From positions 1,860,001 to 1,924,000 of the forward strand of contig NZ_CP144460.1 in NCBI RefSeq assembly GCF_040182365.1: a stretch of DNA of 64,000 nt. The letters run 5' to 3'. This document shows, one piece after another, positions 43,275 through 52,288 of this stretch. Source of the DNA: Xanthomonas sp. 10-10. GTDB taxonomy: Bacteria; Pseudomonadota; Gammaproteobacteria; Xanthomonadales; Xanthomonadaceae. The position numbers and the translations under genes were made by a program. Position 1 is the stretch's first letter, and each line of letters begins with the position of its first letter. Below the pieces are notes generated by a model, which searched no databases, was not told the origin of the DNA, and was given only the letters and a program-made list of their open reading frames with translations.

Positions 43275-45155
43275 TCACCGATACCCCGCCGCCTGCAACT
43301 CGAACAGCTCCGCATACCGCCCACCCTGCGCCATCAGCTCGGCGTGGGTGCCGTTGGCTTCGATGCGGCCGGCGGCCAGCACCAGGATGCGGTCGGCCAT
43401 GCGCACGCTGGAGAAGCGGTGCGAGATCAGCACCGCGGTGCGGTTGTCCGACAGCTCCTTGAATCGCTGGAACACCTCGAACTCGCTGCGCGCATCCAGG
43501 GCGGCGGTGGGTTCGTCCAGGATCATCAGCTGCGCATCGCGCATGTAGGCGCGTGCGATGGCGATCTTCTGCCACTGCCCGCCGGAAAGATCCACGCTGT
43601 TCTTGAAGCGCCGGCCGATCAATTGGTCGTAGCCATCGGGCAGGCTGTCAATCAGCTCGCCGGCCATTGCGCGCTGCGCAGCGGTCTGGATGCGCGGCAT
43701 ATCGTCCATTGCATCGACCTGGCCGACGCCGATGTTCTCGCCCACGCTCAGGTGGTAGCGCACGAAGTCCTGGAAGATCACGCCCAAGTTGGCGCGCACG
43801 TCGTCCAGGTCGTAGTCGCGCAGGTCCTGCCCATCGAGCAGGATGCGGCCCTCGTCCGGGTCGTACAGCCGCGCCAGCAGCTTGACCAGGGTGGTCTTGC
43901 CGGCGCCGTTTTCGCCGACCAGCGCCAGCACTTCGCCGGCGCGCAGTTCGAAATCCAGGTGCCGCACCGTCCACTGCTCGGCATCCGGATAACGGAAGCC
44001 CACGTCCTCGAACACGAAGCCCTGGCGGATTGGGCGCGGCACCGGCAGTGCGTTCGGGCGCGAGCGGATCTCCGGCACGATGTTGAAGAACGAATACAGA
44101 TCGTCCAGATACAAGGCCTGGCCGGCGACCTGCGAAAACCCGATCAGCAGCCCCTCCAGCAACTGACGCAGGCGCAGGAAACTGCCGGCCAGAAAGGTCA
44201 GATCGCCGATGCTGAAATCGCCGCGCACGGTGCGCCAGGCGATGTAGCCATAGGCCATGTAGTAGCCCAGCGTGCCCAGCGCGGCCAGCAATGCGCCCCA
44301 CAACGCACGCTTGCGCGCCAGTGCGCGGTTGGCCTGGAAGAACTTGTCGGCCAGGCGCCGATACCGCGCGATCAGGAAACGATGCAGGTTGAGGATCTTG
44401 ACTTCCTTGGCGGTCTCCACGCTGGCACCGACCTGGCGCAGGTAATCGAGCTGGCGCCGCTCCGGCGTCCACTGGAAGTTGAGCGAATAGCCCAATGCGT
44501 TGAAGTGCGCCTCGCCGATGAAGGCCGGGATCAGCGCCACCGCCAGCAGCGCGATCAACCACGGCGCATACACCACCAGGCCCACCGCCAGGCTGACCAC
44601 GGTGATCGCGTCCTGCACCTGGCCAAACAACTGGCTCATCAGGTTCATGCGGTTCATGGTCTGGCGCCGCGCGCGATCCAGCTTGTCCTGCCGGTCGGGG
44701 TCTTCGAAGTCTTCCAGATCCAGCTGCGCGGCATGTTCCATCAGCCGCACGCTGGCAGCGTTGTTGAACAGCTCCGACAACAGCGCATCGGCATAACCGA
44801 CCATGCGCCCGAGCAGGTCCGAACCGATCGCCAGCGCCAGTTCCAGCGCCAGCAATTCCAGCAGGCGGTTCAAGCGCCCGCTGCTCAATGCCTGGGTCAG
44901 CGACTCGAATGCCGGCGGCTGGCCGACCAGGTGGATCGCCTCGTCGATGATCAATTTGCCGATGTAGAGCGTGGCCACCGGCATCAACGCGCGCAGCACG
45001 CGCAGGCCGATGCTGCTGGCGCTCAACCAGCGGCTGGTCTGCCAGATCTGGCGCAGGAACGGGGGCAGATTACGCAGCGCATCCAGGCGCTCGCGCAGGG
45101 TGGGGCCGGTACGGGCGGCGGCGGGCGCGGTGGCGCCGGAACGGGAAGCTGACAT
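43275..45155 (-). CDS. ABC exporter, fused membrane and ATPase domains
   Basis: 626 residues from the ATG at 45155 (MSASRSGAT); the frame is open upstream without a ribosome site. Type IV exporter half-transporter: six-helix domain (about residues 40-330), then ATPase with Walker A LVGENGAGKTTL, Q-loop (IFQDF), signature VDLSGGQWQKIA (LSGGQ), Walker B LMILDEPTAALD and the switch His in LISHRF. Would function as a homodimer. The substrate is unknown; there is no adjacent synthetase or resistance gene. It is divergent from the fumarase gene. Confidence 0.92.
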   Translation of the reverse strand: MSASRSGATAPAAARTGPTLRERLDALRNLPPFLRQIWQTSRWLSASSIGLRVLRALMPVATLYIGKLIIDEAIHLVGQPPAFESLTQALSSGRLNRLLELLALELALAIGSDLLGRMVGYADALLSELFNNAASVRLMEHAAQLDLEDFEDPDRQDKLDRARRQTMNRMNLMSQLFGQVQDAITVVSLAVGLVVYAPWLIALLAVALIPAFIGEAHFNALGYSLNFQWTPERRQLDYLRQVGASVETAKEVKILNLHRFLIARYRRLADKFFQANRALARKRALWGALLAALGTLGYYMAYGYIAWRTVRGDFSIGDLTFLAGSFLRLRQLLEGLLIGFSQVAGQALYLDDLYSFFNIVPEIRSRPNALPVPRPIRQGFVFEDVGFRYPDAEQWTVRHLDFELRAGEVLALVGENGAGKTTLVKLLARLYDPDEGRILLDGQDLRDYDLDDVRANLGVIFQDFVRYHLSVGENIGVGQVDAMDDMPRIQTAAQRAMAGELIDSLPDGYDQLIGRRFKNSVDLSGGQWQKIAIARAYMRDAQLMILDEPTAALDARSEFEVFQRFKELSDNRTAVLISHRFSSVRMADRILVLAAGRIEANGTHAELMAQGGRYAELFELQAAGYR

Positions 45156-45373
45156 CGTGCTAGTGTGCCGCGCGCGGCGTGGGTGCGGGGTGTTGGGACG
45201 GGCAGGGCGGGTGCAGCGTGGGTGGCGATGTCGGCGCCGCGCGGCGGCGCCAGGCTTGTCCTGGCAGGCGCACGCGTTCCACCTGTCAATCGCTGTGATT
45301 GATGCCACATCCGGCCGCGCCCGCGGTTTGCTCTAAAATATGCGGATTGCCCCCGCCAGCCGTAGAGCCAGCC

Positions 45374-46891
45374 GTGACCTCGATCAAGCAGGAAGACCTC
45401 ATCCAGTCCGTCGCCGATGCGCTGCAGTACATCAGCTACTACCACCCGGTCGACTACATCAGGAATCTGTCCGCCGCCTACGAGCGCGAAGAATCGCCGG
45501 CGGCCAAGGACGCCATCGCGCAGATCCTGATCAACTCGCGCATGTGCGCCGAGGGCCACCGCCCGATCTGCCAGGACACCGGCATCGTTACCGTGTTCCT
45601 GGAAATCGGCATGAACGTGCGCTGGGACGACGCCACCATGGGCGTGGAAGACATGGTCAACGAAGGCGTGCGCCGCGCCTACAACCACCCCGACAACAAG
45701 CTGCGCGCCAGCGTGCTGGCCGACCCGGCCGGCAGGCGCACCAACACCCGCGACAACACCCCGGCAGTGGTCAATACCAAGATCGTGCCGGGCCACCATG
45801 TCGAGGTGATCGTCGCGGCAAAGGGCGGCGGTTCGGAAGCCAAGAGCAAGTTCGCCATGCTCAACCCGTCCGACTCCATCGTCGATTGGGTGCTCAAGAC
45901 CGTGCCGACCATGGGCGCCGGCTGGTGCCCGCCGGGCATGCTCGGCATCGGCATCGGCGGCACTGCCGAAAAGGCGATGCTGCTGGCCAAGGAAGCGCTG
46001 ATGGAGCCGATCGACATCGTCGACCTGCAGGCGCGCGGCGCGTCCAATCGCGCCGAGGAACTGCGGCTTGAACTTTATGAAAAGGTCAACGCGCTCGGCA
46101 TCGGCGCGCAGGGCCTGGGCGGCCTGACCACGGTGCTGGATATCAAGGTCAAGGATTACCCGACCCATGCCGCCAACCTGCCGGTGGCGCTGATCCCCAA
46201 CTGCGCGGCCACCCGCCATGCCCATTTCACCCTGGACGGCAGCGGCCCGGTGATGCTGGACCCGCCGTCGCTGGAAGACTGGCCCAAGCTCACCTACAAC
46301 CCGACCAACGCGCGCCGGGTCAACCTGGACACCATCACCAAGGAAGAGGTCGCCAGTTTCAAGCCGGGCGAGGTGGTGCTGCTCAACGGCAAGCTGCTGA
46401 CCGGCCGCGACGCCGCGCACAAGCGCATGATCGACATGCTCAACAAGGGCGAAAGCTTGCCGGTGGATTTCACCAACCGCTTCATCTATTACGTCGGCCC
46501 GGTCGATCCGGTGCGCGACGAAGTGGTGGGCCCGGCCGGCCCGACCACCGCCACGCGCATGGACAAGTTCACCCGCCAGATGCTCGAGCAGACCGGCCTG
46601 CTGGGCATGGTCGGCAAGTCCGAGCGCGGCGATGCCGCGATCGATGCGATCCGCGACAACAAGGCCGTGTACCTGATGGCGGTCGGCGGCTCGGCCTATC
46701 TGGTGTCCAAGGCGATCAAGGCCGCGCGCGTGCTGGCCTTCGAAGATCTCGGCATGGAGGCGATCTACGAGTTCGAGGTCAAGGACATGCCGGTCACCGT
46801 GGCGGTGGATTCCACCGGCGAATCGGTGCACAAGACCGGCCCACGCCAATGGCAGTCGCGTATCGGCAAGATTCCGGTCGTGGTGGAATAA
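45374..46891 (+). CDS. Fumarate hydratase class I (Fe-S)
   Basis: 505 residues from a GTG at 45374 (family start MTSIKQEDLI). Interconverts fumarate and malate in the TCA cycle. Single-chain class I enzyme with both alpha (N) and beta (C) domains. The three [4Fe-4S] Cys ligands are Cys66 (RPICQDTG), Cys185 (GWCPPGML) and Cys277 (PNCAATRH). The C-terminal beta part carries KRMIDMLNKGESLPVDF and GPAGPTTATRMDKF. Being Fe-S dependent it would be sensitive to superoxide. Hairpin GCAGACCG...CGGTCTGC at 46912-46936 probably ends the transcript. Confidence 0.95.
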   Translation: MTSIKQEDLIQSVADALQYISYYHPVDYIRNLSAAYEREESPAAKDAIAQILINSRMCAEGHRPICQDTGIVTVFLEIGMNVRWDDATMGVEDMVNEGVRRAYNHPDNKLRASVLADPAGRRTNTRDNTPAVVNTKIVPGHHVEVIVAAKGGGSEAKSKFAMLNPSDSIVDWVLKTVPTMGAGWCPPGMLGIGIGGTAEKAMLLAKEALMEPIDIVDLQARGASNRAEELRLELYEKVNALGIGAQGLGGLTTVLDIKVKDYPTHAANLPVALIPNCAATRHAHFTLDGSGPVMLDPPSLEDWPKLTYNPTNARRVNLDTITKEEVASFKPGEVVLLNGKLLTGRDAAHKRMIDMLNKGESLPVDFTNRFIYYVGPVDPVRDEVVGPAGPTTATRMDKFTRQMLEQTGLLGMVGKSERGDAAIDAIRDNKAVYLMAVGGSAYLVSKAIKAARVLAFEDLGMEAIYEFEVKDMPVTVAVDSTGESVHKTGPRQWQSRIGKIPVVVE

Positions 46892-47219
46892 CGGCAGTCG
46901 CAACCGGCCAAGCAGACCGTCAGCAAGGCGGTCTGCGCCCGTTGGCGAAACAAGCGCGCAGACGCGCGTGTTCCGCATCGGCTGCATCCGCCTGACGACT
47001 GCGCCACAGTGCGCTCGTCAGGCGTGGCTGGAACCGCGAGGCAATGGCACGCCTTGCCGTTTGCTGCAGGTCACCCGGCAGACGCAGGCTGGTGCCGGCA
47101 GCGGGTCCAGTGCCGTCGGAGAGGCGGCATCTGCGATCTCTCAGCAGAGAAGACAGGCGTGGCTCCACGGGAACCGGCTATGCTCGCCGCACTGACCGGT
47201 AACCTTCAGGAGAACAGGA
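46892..47219. other. Intergenic region with two hairpins
   Basis: About 328 bases between fumarase and the Cys-rich gene. It holds the 8-bp hairpin GCAGACCG/CGGTCTGC (46912-46936) and a second 8-bp dyad CCTGACGA...TCGTCAGG (46991-47022). No coding frame recognised. Confidence 0.5.
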
Positions 47220-47645
47220 ATGCTCCGACTCGTCTGCGTTGCGCTGTTGTCGTGCCTGAGCCTGAGCTCGGCGGCGCAGCAGCAAAAAGCACCCACGGTG
47301 TTGTTTCCCTCGCGCAACTACGCGCCGCCACCTGCCGCCCCGGTGCCGTTCGCAGAGCGCAAGCCGCTCAAAACAAACGATGCCGCGACACGCTTCAACG
47401 GCCCCTCGGCTGCGGATCGCTGCATCGCGCAGTGCAATAGCAGCGCTCGACAATGCCGCGCCGACCGGCCCAGCGAGTCCAGTTGCAGCAGCAGGGTGGC
47501 GCCGCGAGGAAAGCGCTGCGACGACGTACAGAATCCGGCGCAACGGGCCAACTGCATGGCGCAGGTCTTCGACTGCACCCAGCAAAGCGACGACAATCGT
47601 TGCGAACCGCGCAAGCTCGCCTGCCTGCGCGCCTGTACCAACTGA
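47220..47645 (+). CDS. Secreted cysteine-rich protein of unknown function
   Basis: 141 residues, start with AGGAG nine bases upstream. Signal peptide LVCVALLSCLSLSSAAQQ, a Pro/Ala-rich middle (NYAPPPAAPVPFAERKPL), then 75 residues with ten cysteines (DRCIAQCNSSARQC, SSCSSR, KRCDDV, ANCMAQVFDC, NRCEPRKLACLRACTN), probably five disulfides. Pattern CxxxC x(6) C and CxxxxxC occurs repeatedly. It lies 13 bases before the GST gene. No family recognised. Confidence 0.75.
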   Translation: MLRLVCVALLSCLSLSSAAQQQKAPTVLFPSRNYAPPPAAPVPFAERKPLKTNDAATRFNGPSAADRCIAQCNSSARQCRADRPSESSCSSRVAPRGKRCDDVQNPAQRANCMAQVFDCTQQSDDNRCEPRKLACLRACTN

Positions 47646-47658
47646 CCCGAGACCCCGC

Positions 47659-48294
47659 ATGGCCGCCACGCTCTACCACACCCCCAGTACCGCCGCCCTG
47701 GTCGTCCATTGGCTGTTGATCGAACTGGACGTTGCGCACGTACTGCATCCGCTGGATTTCGAACGTGGCGAGCAAAAGGCGCCAGAGTATCTGGCGCTCA
47801 ACCCGGCCGGGGTGGTGCCGACCCTGGTGCTGGACGGGCAGGTACTCACCGAAGCGGCCGCCATCGTCATGCACCTGGCCGATCTCTATCCGCAAGCCGG
47901 TCTGGCGCCGCCGGTGGCCACGCCCGAGCGTGCGGCGTACTACAGGTGGATGTTCTTCTGCGCCAACACCTTGCAGCCGGCGTATCGCGCCTGGTTCTAT
48001 CCGCACGAGCCGGCCGGCGCTGCGCACGTCGATGCAGCGCAGACCCAGGCACGCAACAAGCTGGAAGCGGCCTGGACCCAGGTCGATGCGCATCTGCAGG
48101 CGCACGGGCCGTATCTGCTCGGCCAGACGCCATCGGCCGCCGATTTCATGCTGACCATGTTGATGCGCTGGTCGCGCAAGATGCCGCGCCCGACCGATAC
48201 CTGGCCTGCACTGCAGGCGCACGCGCAGCGTATGAAGGCGCGTCCTGCGTTTCAGGAAACCTATCGCCGCGAGGGCCTGACGGACTGGACCTGA
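47659..48294 (+). CDS. Glutathione S-transferase family protein
   Basis: 211 residues. Thioredoxin-fold N-domain starting TLYHTPSTAALVVHWLL, with the cis-proline segment GVVPTLVLDG and TEAAAIVMHLADLYP (glutathione-binding Glu-Ala/Ser), then the all-helical C-domain (GQTPSAADFMLTMLMRW, N-capping box). The catalytic residue is probably the Ser of TPSTA. Start chosen at 47659 because the beta1 strand follows directly; longer upstream frames would overlap the Cys-rich gene. Substrate unknown. Confidence 0.9.
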   Translation: MAATLYHTPSTAALVVHWLLIELDVAHVLHPLDFERGEQKAPEYLALNPAGVVPTLVLDGQVLTEAAAIVMHLADLYPQAGLAPPVATPERAAYYRWMFFCANTLQPAYRAWFYPHEPAGAAHVDAAQTQARNKLEAAWTQVDAHLQAHGPYLLGQTPSAADFMLTMLMRWSRKMPRPTDTWPALQAHAQRMKARPAFQETYRREGLTDWT

Positions 48295-48406
48295 ACCTGC
48301 GGCGCGTGGGCGCGAAGTCATGTCCGTATAACCTCTCCGGCAGGCATTTTGCCGCGCTCGCCGCGTAGTAGGATCGCGACACCAACCAGAGAGCAGGGGC
48401 TCGTCC

Positions 48407-49123
48407 ATGTCGCATTCCGCATCCCGCCGAAAATTGCTGCAGTGCGCCTGTTGCGCGCCGATCGCGGCCGCTGCCGCATCCCTCCCGTTCGCGGTGCGCG
48501 CGGCAGCACCCTCGAAAAAGACCGACTTGAATGCCGAACAGGCGCTGCAGGTGCTGCGCGACGGAAACGCGGCCTTCGTCGAAAATCGCCCCAAGAAGGT
48601 TATTTCCGACAGCAAGCGGCGTCTGGAACTGGCGCTCGGGCAGACTCCCTTCGTGATCCTGGTGTCGTGCTCGGACTCGCGCGTGCCGCCAGAGCTGCTG
48701 TTCGGCCGCGGCCTGGGTGAGATGTTCATCGTGCGCAACGCCGGTAATACCGTGGACACCACCGCGCTCGGGTCGATCGAATATGCGGTGAGCCAGCTCG
48801 GCGTGCCGTTGGTGGTGGTGATGGGGCACGAAAGCTGCGGCGCAGTGGCGGCGGCGGTGTCGGTTGTCGAACAGAATGCCTTCTTCCCCGGCGCGATCGG
48901 CTCCATGATCGAACCCATCGTCCCGGCGGTGCTGGCCGCCAAGAGCAAGGGCAGCGACGACCTGCTCGCCGCCTCGGTCAAGGCCAACGTCAAGCGCACC
49001 GTCGACCGCCTGCGCGGCGCCTCCGAACCGGCATTGCTCGAACCGCTGCGCACAGGCGCATGCCGCGTGGTGGGCGCGTACTACACATTGAAGGACGGCA
49101 AGGTGGATTTCTTCGACGTCTGA
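48407..49123 (+). CDS. Beta-carbonic anhydrase, Tat-exported
   Basis: 238 residues. A twin-arginine signal (SRRKLLQ, then a hydrophobic run IAAAAASLPFAV, cleavage near RAAA) indicates export as a folded protein to the periplasm. Zinc ligands of beta carbonic anhydrase are present: Cys88 and Asp90-Arg92 (VSCSDSRVPPE), His141 and Cys144 (GHESCGAV). It hydrates CO2 to bicarbonate in the periplasm. Most bacterial beta enzymes are cytosolic, so the Tat leader is notable but known in related species. A bidirectional terminator follows. Confidence 0.93.
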   Translation: MSHSASRRKLLQCACCAPIAAAAASLPFAVRAAAPSKKTDLNAEQALQVLRDGNAAFVENRPKKVISDSKRRLELALGQTPFVILVSCSDSRVPPELLFGRGLGEMFIVRNAGNTVDTTALGSIEYAVSQLGVPLVVVMGHESCGAVAAAVSVVEQNAFFPGAIGSMIEPIVPAVLAAKSKGSDDLLAASVKANVKRTVDRLRGASEPALLEPLRTGACRVVGAYYTLKDGKVDFFDV

Positions 49124-49195
49124 GTCCCCGCCTGAAACAGGGCGGCTGGCAACGGTCTTTCGCCGTCCCTGTTGTGCGTGCGGTAATCGCGACAC

Positions 49196-49227
49196 AAAAA
49201 AGCCGACATCGCTGCCGGCTTTTTTTA
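49196..49227. terminator. Bidirectional terminator (carbonic anhydrase / phospholipase)
   Basis: AAAAAGCCG-ACATCGCTG-CCGGCTTTTT with extra inner pairs (loop TCGC), flanked by A and T runs, between two convergent genes. Confidence 0.88.
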
Positions 49228-49313
49228 TTCCTGTCCCTCACATCGCTGAGGTCCCACGCAGTCTCAGCACGTGGTCAGGCTGCGACGCACGCGTTGTCGT
49301 AATTCCGGAAACG

Positions 49314-50444
49314 TCAGAACCACTCCAGCAACGACACGCCCAGGCCGATGTAGGTGGCCTTGTGGTTGTAGTCGATCAGGCTTTCGCCGTAGCCGTCGAA
49401 CACCTGCACATGGCCGCGCAGCAGGTTGGTGATGGGGAAGCCGTAATCCAGCTGCACCGAGCCATGCGAGCGGTCGCCGCCGCGCAGCGAATGCCGCGCG
49501 ATCAACGCAAATTCGTGGCCGTCCTTGTTGTAGACCAGGGTCGCGTCGCCGCGGCCCATGTAATCCTCGATGTCCGGGTTGTTGTCGTCGACACGGTCTT
49601 CCTTGATGCGGAACCACGGGCGCAGCGTCAGCGCCCAGTTTTCGCGATCCAGCCCGATGTTGAGGATGACCCGGTTCCAGGAGCGCGACAGCGGATCTTC
49701 GCGGCCGTTGGACATGTGGTTGATGCTGATGCCGCTCATGCGGCCCTTCCAGCCGAACAGGCTGTAGTTGTTGCGGAACACCAGCATCGCTTCCGGCTCG
49801 TAATTGGTTTCCCGGAACGGGCGCGAGGCATCGGTGTTGTAAGCCTGCCAGCGCGAACTCTGGGTGTAGCCCATCCAGATGTCGCCGTTGTCGCCGAACA
49901 GGTCTTCGACCACCTTGGTCTTGAAGCTCAGCTGGAACTTCAACTCGGCGCTGTCCAGTTGCTGTGGCGTGCTGACCGAGTTGGCCGGATTCGGCGATTG
50001 CGGGGTGCGGTTGGAGTCGCTGGTCCAGAACGCCGGCAGCAGGTAGACCGGCTTGTAGCCGCGCAGCTGGAAGGTCCCCAGTTTGGAGTCCTTGGCGAGT
50101 TCCCAGCGGCGATCCAGCAGCGAACCGCGGCCGGCATTGGCGACCGCTTCTTCCTTCGGCTGATCCTGACCGTCGGCGCGGAAAAAATCGCCTACGCGGC
50201 TGGTCTTGCCGGTGTCTTCCGGTTTGGCGGCTTGCTTGGCCAACTGCGCTGCGGCATCTGCCTCCTGCACGGCCTGCGGGGTGTAGCCCAGCGCCTGGTC
50301 GTAGCACGCCAGGCGCGCGGCATCCGAGGTCACGGAGGTACAGGCCTGCGGCGATGCGGGCTGCGGAGCGATTTCCTGCCCATGCGCCAATGGCGCAGCG
50401 GCCAGGGCGATCAGCATCAGGGGACGGGTGTGGTGCTTGGGCAT
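49314..50444 (-). CDS. pldA: Outer-membrane phospholipase A1
   Basis: 376 residues from the ATG at 50444. Signal peptide HTRPLMLIALAAAPLAHGQ. N-terminal region specific to Xanthomonadaceae (about residues 25-115), then the 12-strand barrel of OMPLA: active-site motif INHMSNGREDPLSRSWNR (His and Ser of the NHxSNG box, with the downstream Ser/Arg for calcium), and a C-terminal SLLEWF. Hydrolyses phospholipids that reach the outer leaflet; active as a dimer. Convergent with the carbonic anhydrase gene. Confidence 0.94.
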   Translation of the reverse strand: MPKHHTRPLMLIALAAAPLAHGQEIAPQPASPQACTSVTSDAARLACYDQALGYTPQAVQEADAAAQLAKQAAKPEDTGKTSRVGDFFRADGQDQPKEEAVANAGRGSLLDRRWELAKDSKLGTFQLRGYKPVYLLPAFWTSDSNRTPQSPNPANSVSTPQQLDSAELKFQLSFKTKVVEDLFGDNGDIWMGYTQSSRWQAYNTDASRPFRETNYEPEAMLVFRNNYSLFGWKGRMSGISINHMSNGREDPLSRSWNRVILNIGLDRENWALTLRPWFRIKEDRVDDNNPDIEDYMGRGDATLVYNKDGHEFALIARHSLRGGDRSHGSVQLDYGFPITNLLRGHVQVFDGYGESLIDYNHKATYIGLGVSLLEWF

Positions 50445-50654
50445 GGGCAGTCTGGCCGAGTGTAGGCGCCAGGCAGGCGCGTCAGGCGCGTAGCTTAACG
50501 GTCGCGTCTGCATACGCCATGTGTACACGGTGGCATAACATCCGGGGCGATGCGTTTAGGCAGGTGCCGCTACGCTGGCGGGGCCGTTATTGAGGGCCGG
50601 TCTGCACGCTCGCGGCAACCGTGGCCGTGCCGGCCTGGGACATCGGCTCGCGTG

Positions 50655-51140
50655 TCAGAAGAACCAGGCAATTGCAAACACACCCAACATGCACATGCCC
50701 AGCGCCAGCTTGGTGGCCGTGCCCAGCATGATGCCGACCCAGGTGCCGAAGCCGACCTTGGTGGCCTGGCCGGTCTTGCGGGTCTGGTAGTACTCGCCCA
50801 ACCACGCGCCGGCGAACGGGCCGACGAACAGGCCGATCGGCATAAAGAAAATCCCGGCAATGGCCCCGATCACCGAACCCCACATCGCCATCTTGCTGGC
50901 TCCCACGCGCTGCGCGCCATAGAGGGTGGCAAGGAAGTCGATGACAAAAGACAGGGCGGTGATCAATCCGAGTATCAGCAGCGCGACCCAGCCGACATGG
51001 GTGAACCCATCTGCCCAGGCGGCCACCAGCAATCCGGCAAAGACCAGCGGCAAGCCCGGCAGTGCGGGCAGGATGACGCCGGCAAGACCCACCAGCACCA
51101 GTGCGCCAGCCAGCACGTAATAAACGACAGTCGTGTCCAT
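50655..51140 (-). CDS. DUF456 membrane protein
   Basis: 161 residues from the ATG at 51140 (MDTTVVYYVL); the frame upstream of this runs into the untranslated region. About four membrane segments with glycine-rich loops (GVILPALPGLPLVFAGLLVAAWADGF, WGSVIGAIAGIFFMPIGLFVGPFAGAWLGE), characteristic of the DUF456 family, of unknown function. Divergent from the cold-shock protein gene. Confidence 0.88.
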   Translation of the reverse strand: MDTTVVYYVLAGALVLVGLAGVILPALPGLPLVFAGLLVAAWADGFTHVGWVALLILGLITALSFVIDFLATLYGAQRVGASKMAMWGSVIGAIAGIFFMPIGLFVGPFAGAWLGEYYQTRKTGQATKVGFGTWVGIMLGTATKLALGMCMLGVFAIAWFF

Positions 51141-51368
51141 GAAGGTTTGCAAATGTCCTATTTCAGGCTTGACAAAAATACGCAAGGGGTGCTTGAAAAT
51201 TGGTTTTGCGCGGGTTAAGTTGCAGCCGCTGCTGTTTGCAAAGGTCACCGTGAATCGTGGCCTGATGCGGTAGATCGCCCGATCCGCTACATCCTTGTAC
51301 CTCGCTTCCTCCTTGCAATCACAGCCACCACCGCCAGTCCATCACAGTGTCGTAGGGAGTCAGTCGAG

Positions 51369-51584
51369 ATGTCCAACATCGAACGCGAGAATGGTGTCGT
51401 AAAGTGGTTCAACGATGCCAAGGGCTTTGGATTCATCAGTCGCGAAAACGGCGAAGACGTCTTCGTCCATTTCCGCGCCATCCAGATCCAGGGCTTCAAG
51501 AGTCTCAAGGAGGGGCAGAAGGTCAGCTTTACCGTCGTGCAAGGCCAGAAAGGCCTGCAGGCCGATGCGGTGCAGGTGGTCTGA
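51369..51584 (+). CDS. Cold-shock protein (CspA family)
   Basis: 71 residues: [33 protein letters not shown] contains RNP1 (KGFGFI) and RNP2 (VFVHF), the single-strand nucleic-acid binding faces of the OB fold. Two N-terminal extra residues are usual. The leader region (51141-51368, 228 bases shared with the divergent gene) is long, as is common for cspA-type genes whose 5' UTR acts in cold induction, but I could not define structures. A strong terminator follows the stop after 37 bases. Confidence 0.95.
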   Translation: MSNIERENGVVKWFNDAKGFGFISRENGEDVFVHFRAIQIQGFKSLKEGQKVSFTVVQGQKGLQADAVQVV

Positions 51585-51620
51585 GCTACGGCATCGGGGG
51601 CGATGCATCACGCGCCCAGC

Positions 51621-51646
51621 AAAAAGGCCCGTCACCGGGCCTTTTT
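51621..51646 (+). terminator. Terminator of the cold-shock gene
   Basis: AAAAAGGCCCG-TCAC-CGGGCCTTTTT: 11-bp stem, 4-base loop, T run. It also serves the convergent lipoprotein gene. Confidence 0.92.
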
Positions 51647-51675
51647 GTTGTCTGCACGTCGGCCGCAGCCGTTGC

Positions 51676-52158
51676 TCAGCGCAGCACTACCTTGCCGTTG
51701 ACCACGCGCACGTAAGCGTTTTCGCGCACACCGGCCAGGTCGCGCTGGTTCACCACGATGACGCGGCCATCGTCCATGCGCACCTGCACGTCGAAGCTCT
51801 CGCTGGTGACGTTGTTCTGGATGGCGTTGCCCGCCAGCGCGCCGGCAGCGGCGCCAGCCACGGCCGAGACATTCTTGTTGCCCTTGCTGCCGCCGGTTTC
51901 CTTGGAAATCTGGCGGCCGGCCACCGCGCCGACGATACCGCCGAGCACCGCCCCGGTGCCGGTGGGCGCGGTGCGGGTGGGGCCGACTTCATCGATGCGG
52001 GTGACGATGCCGCAGTCCACGCAACGCTGCGCAGGCTGCGAATAGCCCTGGTCGTAGCCGCGGTCGCCGCGATAGCTGCCGTACTGGGGCTGTGATGTGG
52101 CGCAGCCGACCAAGGTCGCGGTTGCAGCCAGGCCGATAACGAGCAGTCGGGTTTTCAT
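51676..52158 (-). CDS. Glycine-zipper outer-membrane lipoprotein
   Basis: 160 residues from the ATG at 52158, which has GGAG six bases away. Lipobox LVGCATSQ. A Tyr/Gly-rich linker (YGSYRGDRGYDQGYSQ), then a 2TM glycine-zipper (GTGAVLGGIVGAVAGRQI, AVAGAAAGALAGNAIQNN) and a C-terminal beta domain (DVQVRMDDGRVIVVNQRDLAGVRENAYVRVV). This is the SlyB/OsmB-like layout linked with envelope integrity. Convergent with the cold-shock gene. Confidence 0.88.
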   Translation of the reverse strand: MKTRLLVIGLAATATLVGCATSQPQYGSYRGDRGYDQGYSQPAQRCVDCGIVTRIDEVGPTRTAPTGTGAVLGGIVGAVAGRQISKETGGSKGNKNVSAVAGAAAGALAGNAIQNNVTSESFDVQVRMDDGRVIVVNQRDLAGVRENAYVRVVNGKVVLR

Positions 52159-52288
52159 GGGTGTCTCCAGGTGGGTCGACAAGGCGGTCGGGGCCGCGGC
52201 GACGTCATCCTGTGTTGGTCCAGGTGAACGGTCTGCCAACTGGATCACTCCAGGCTTAACGAAACCCGAGCGTCGCCTTCATCCAGGC

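Noticed and set aside
47380..47658. Longer N-terminus for the GST at 47659
   Set aside because: Would overlap the Cys-rich gene out of frame and add non-GST sequence; the thioredoxin strand starts right after 47659.
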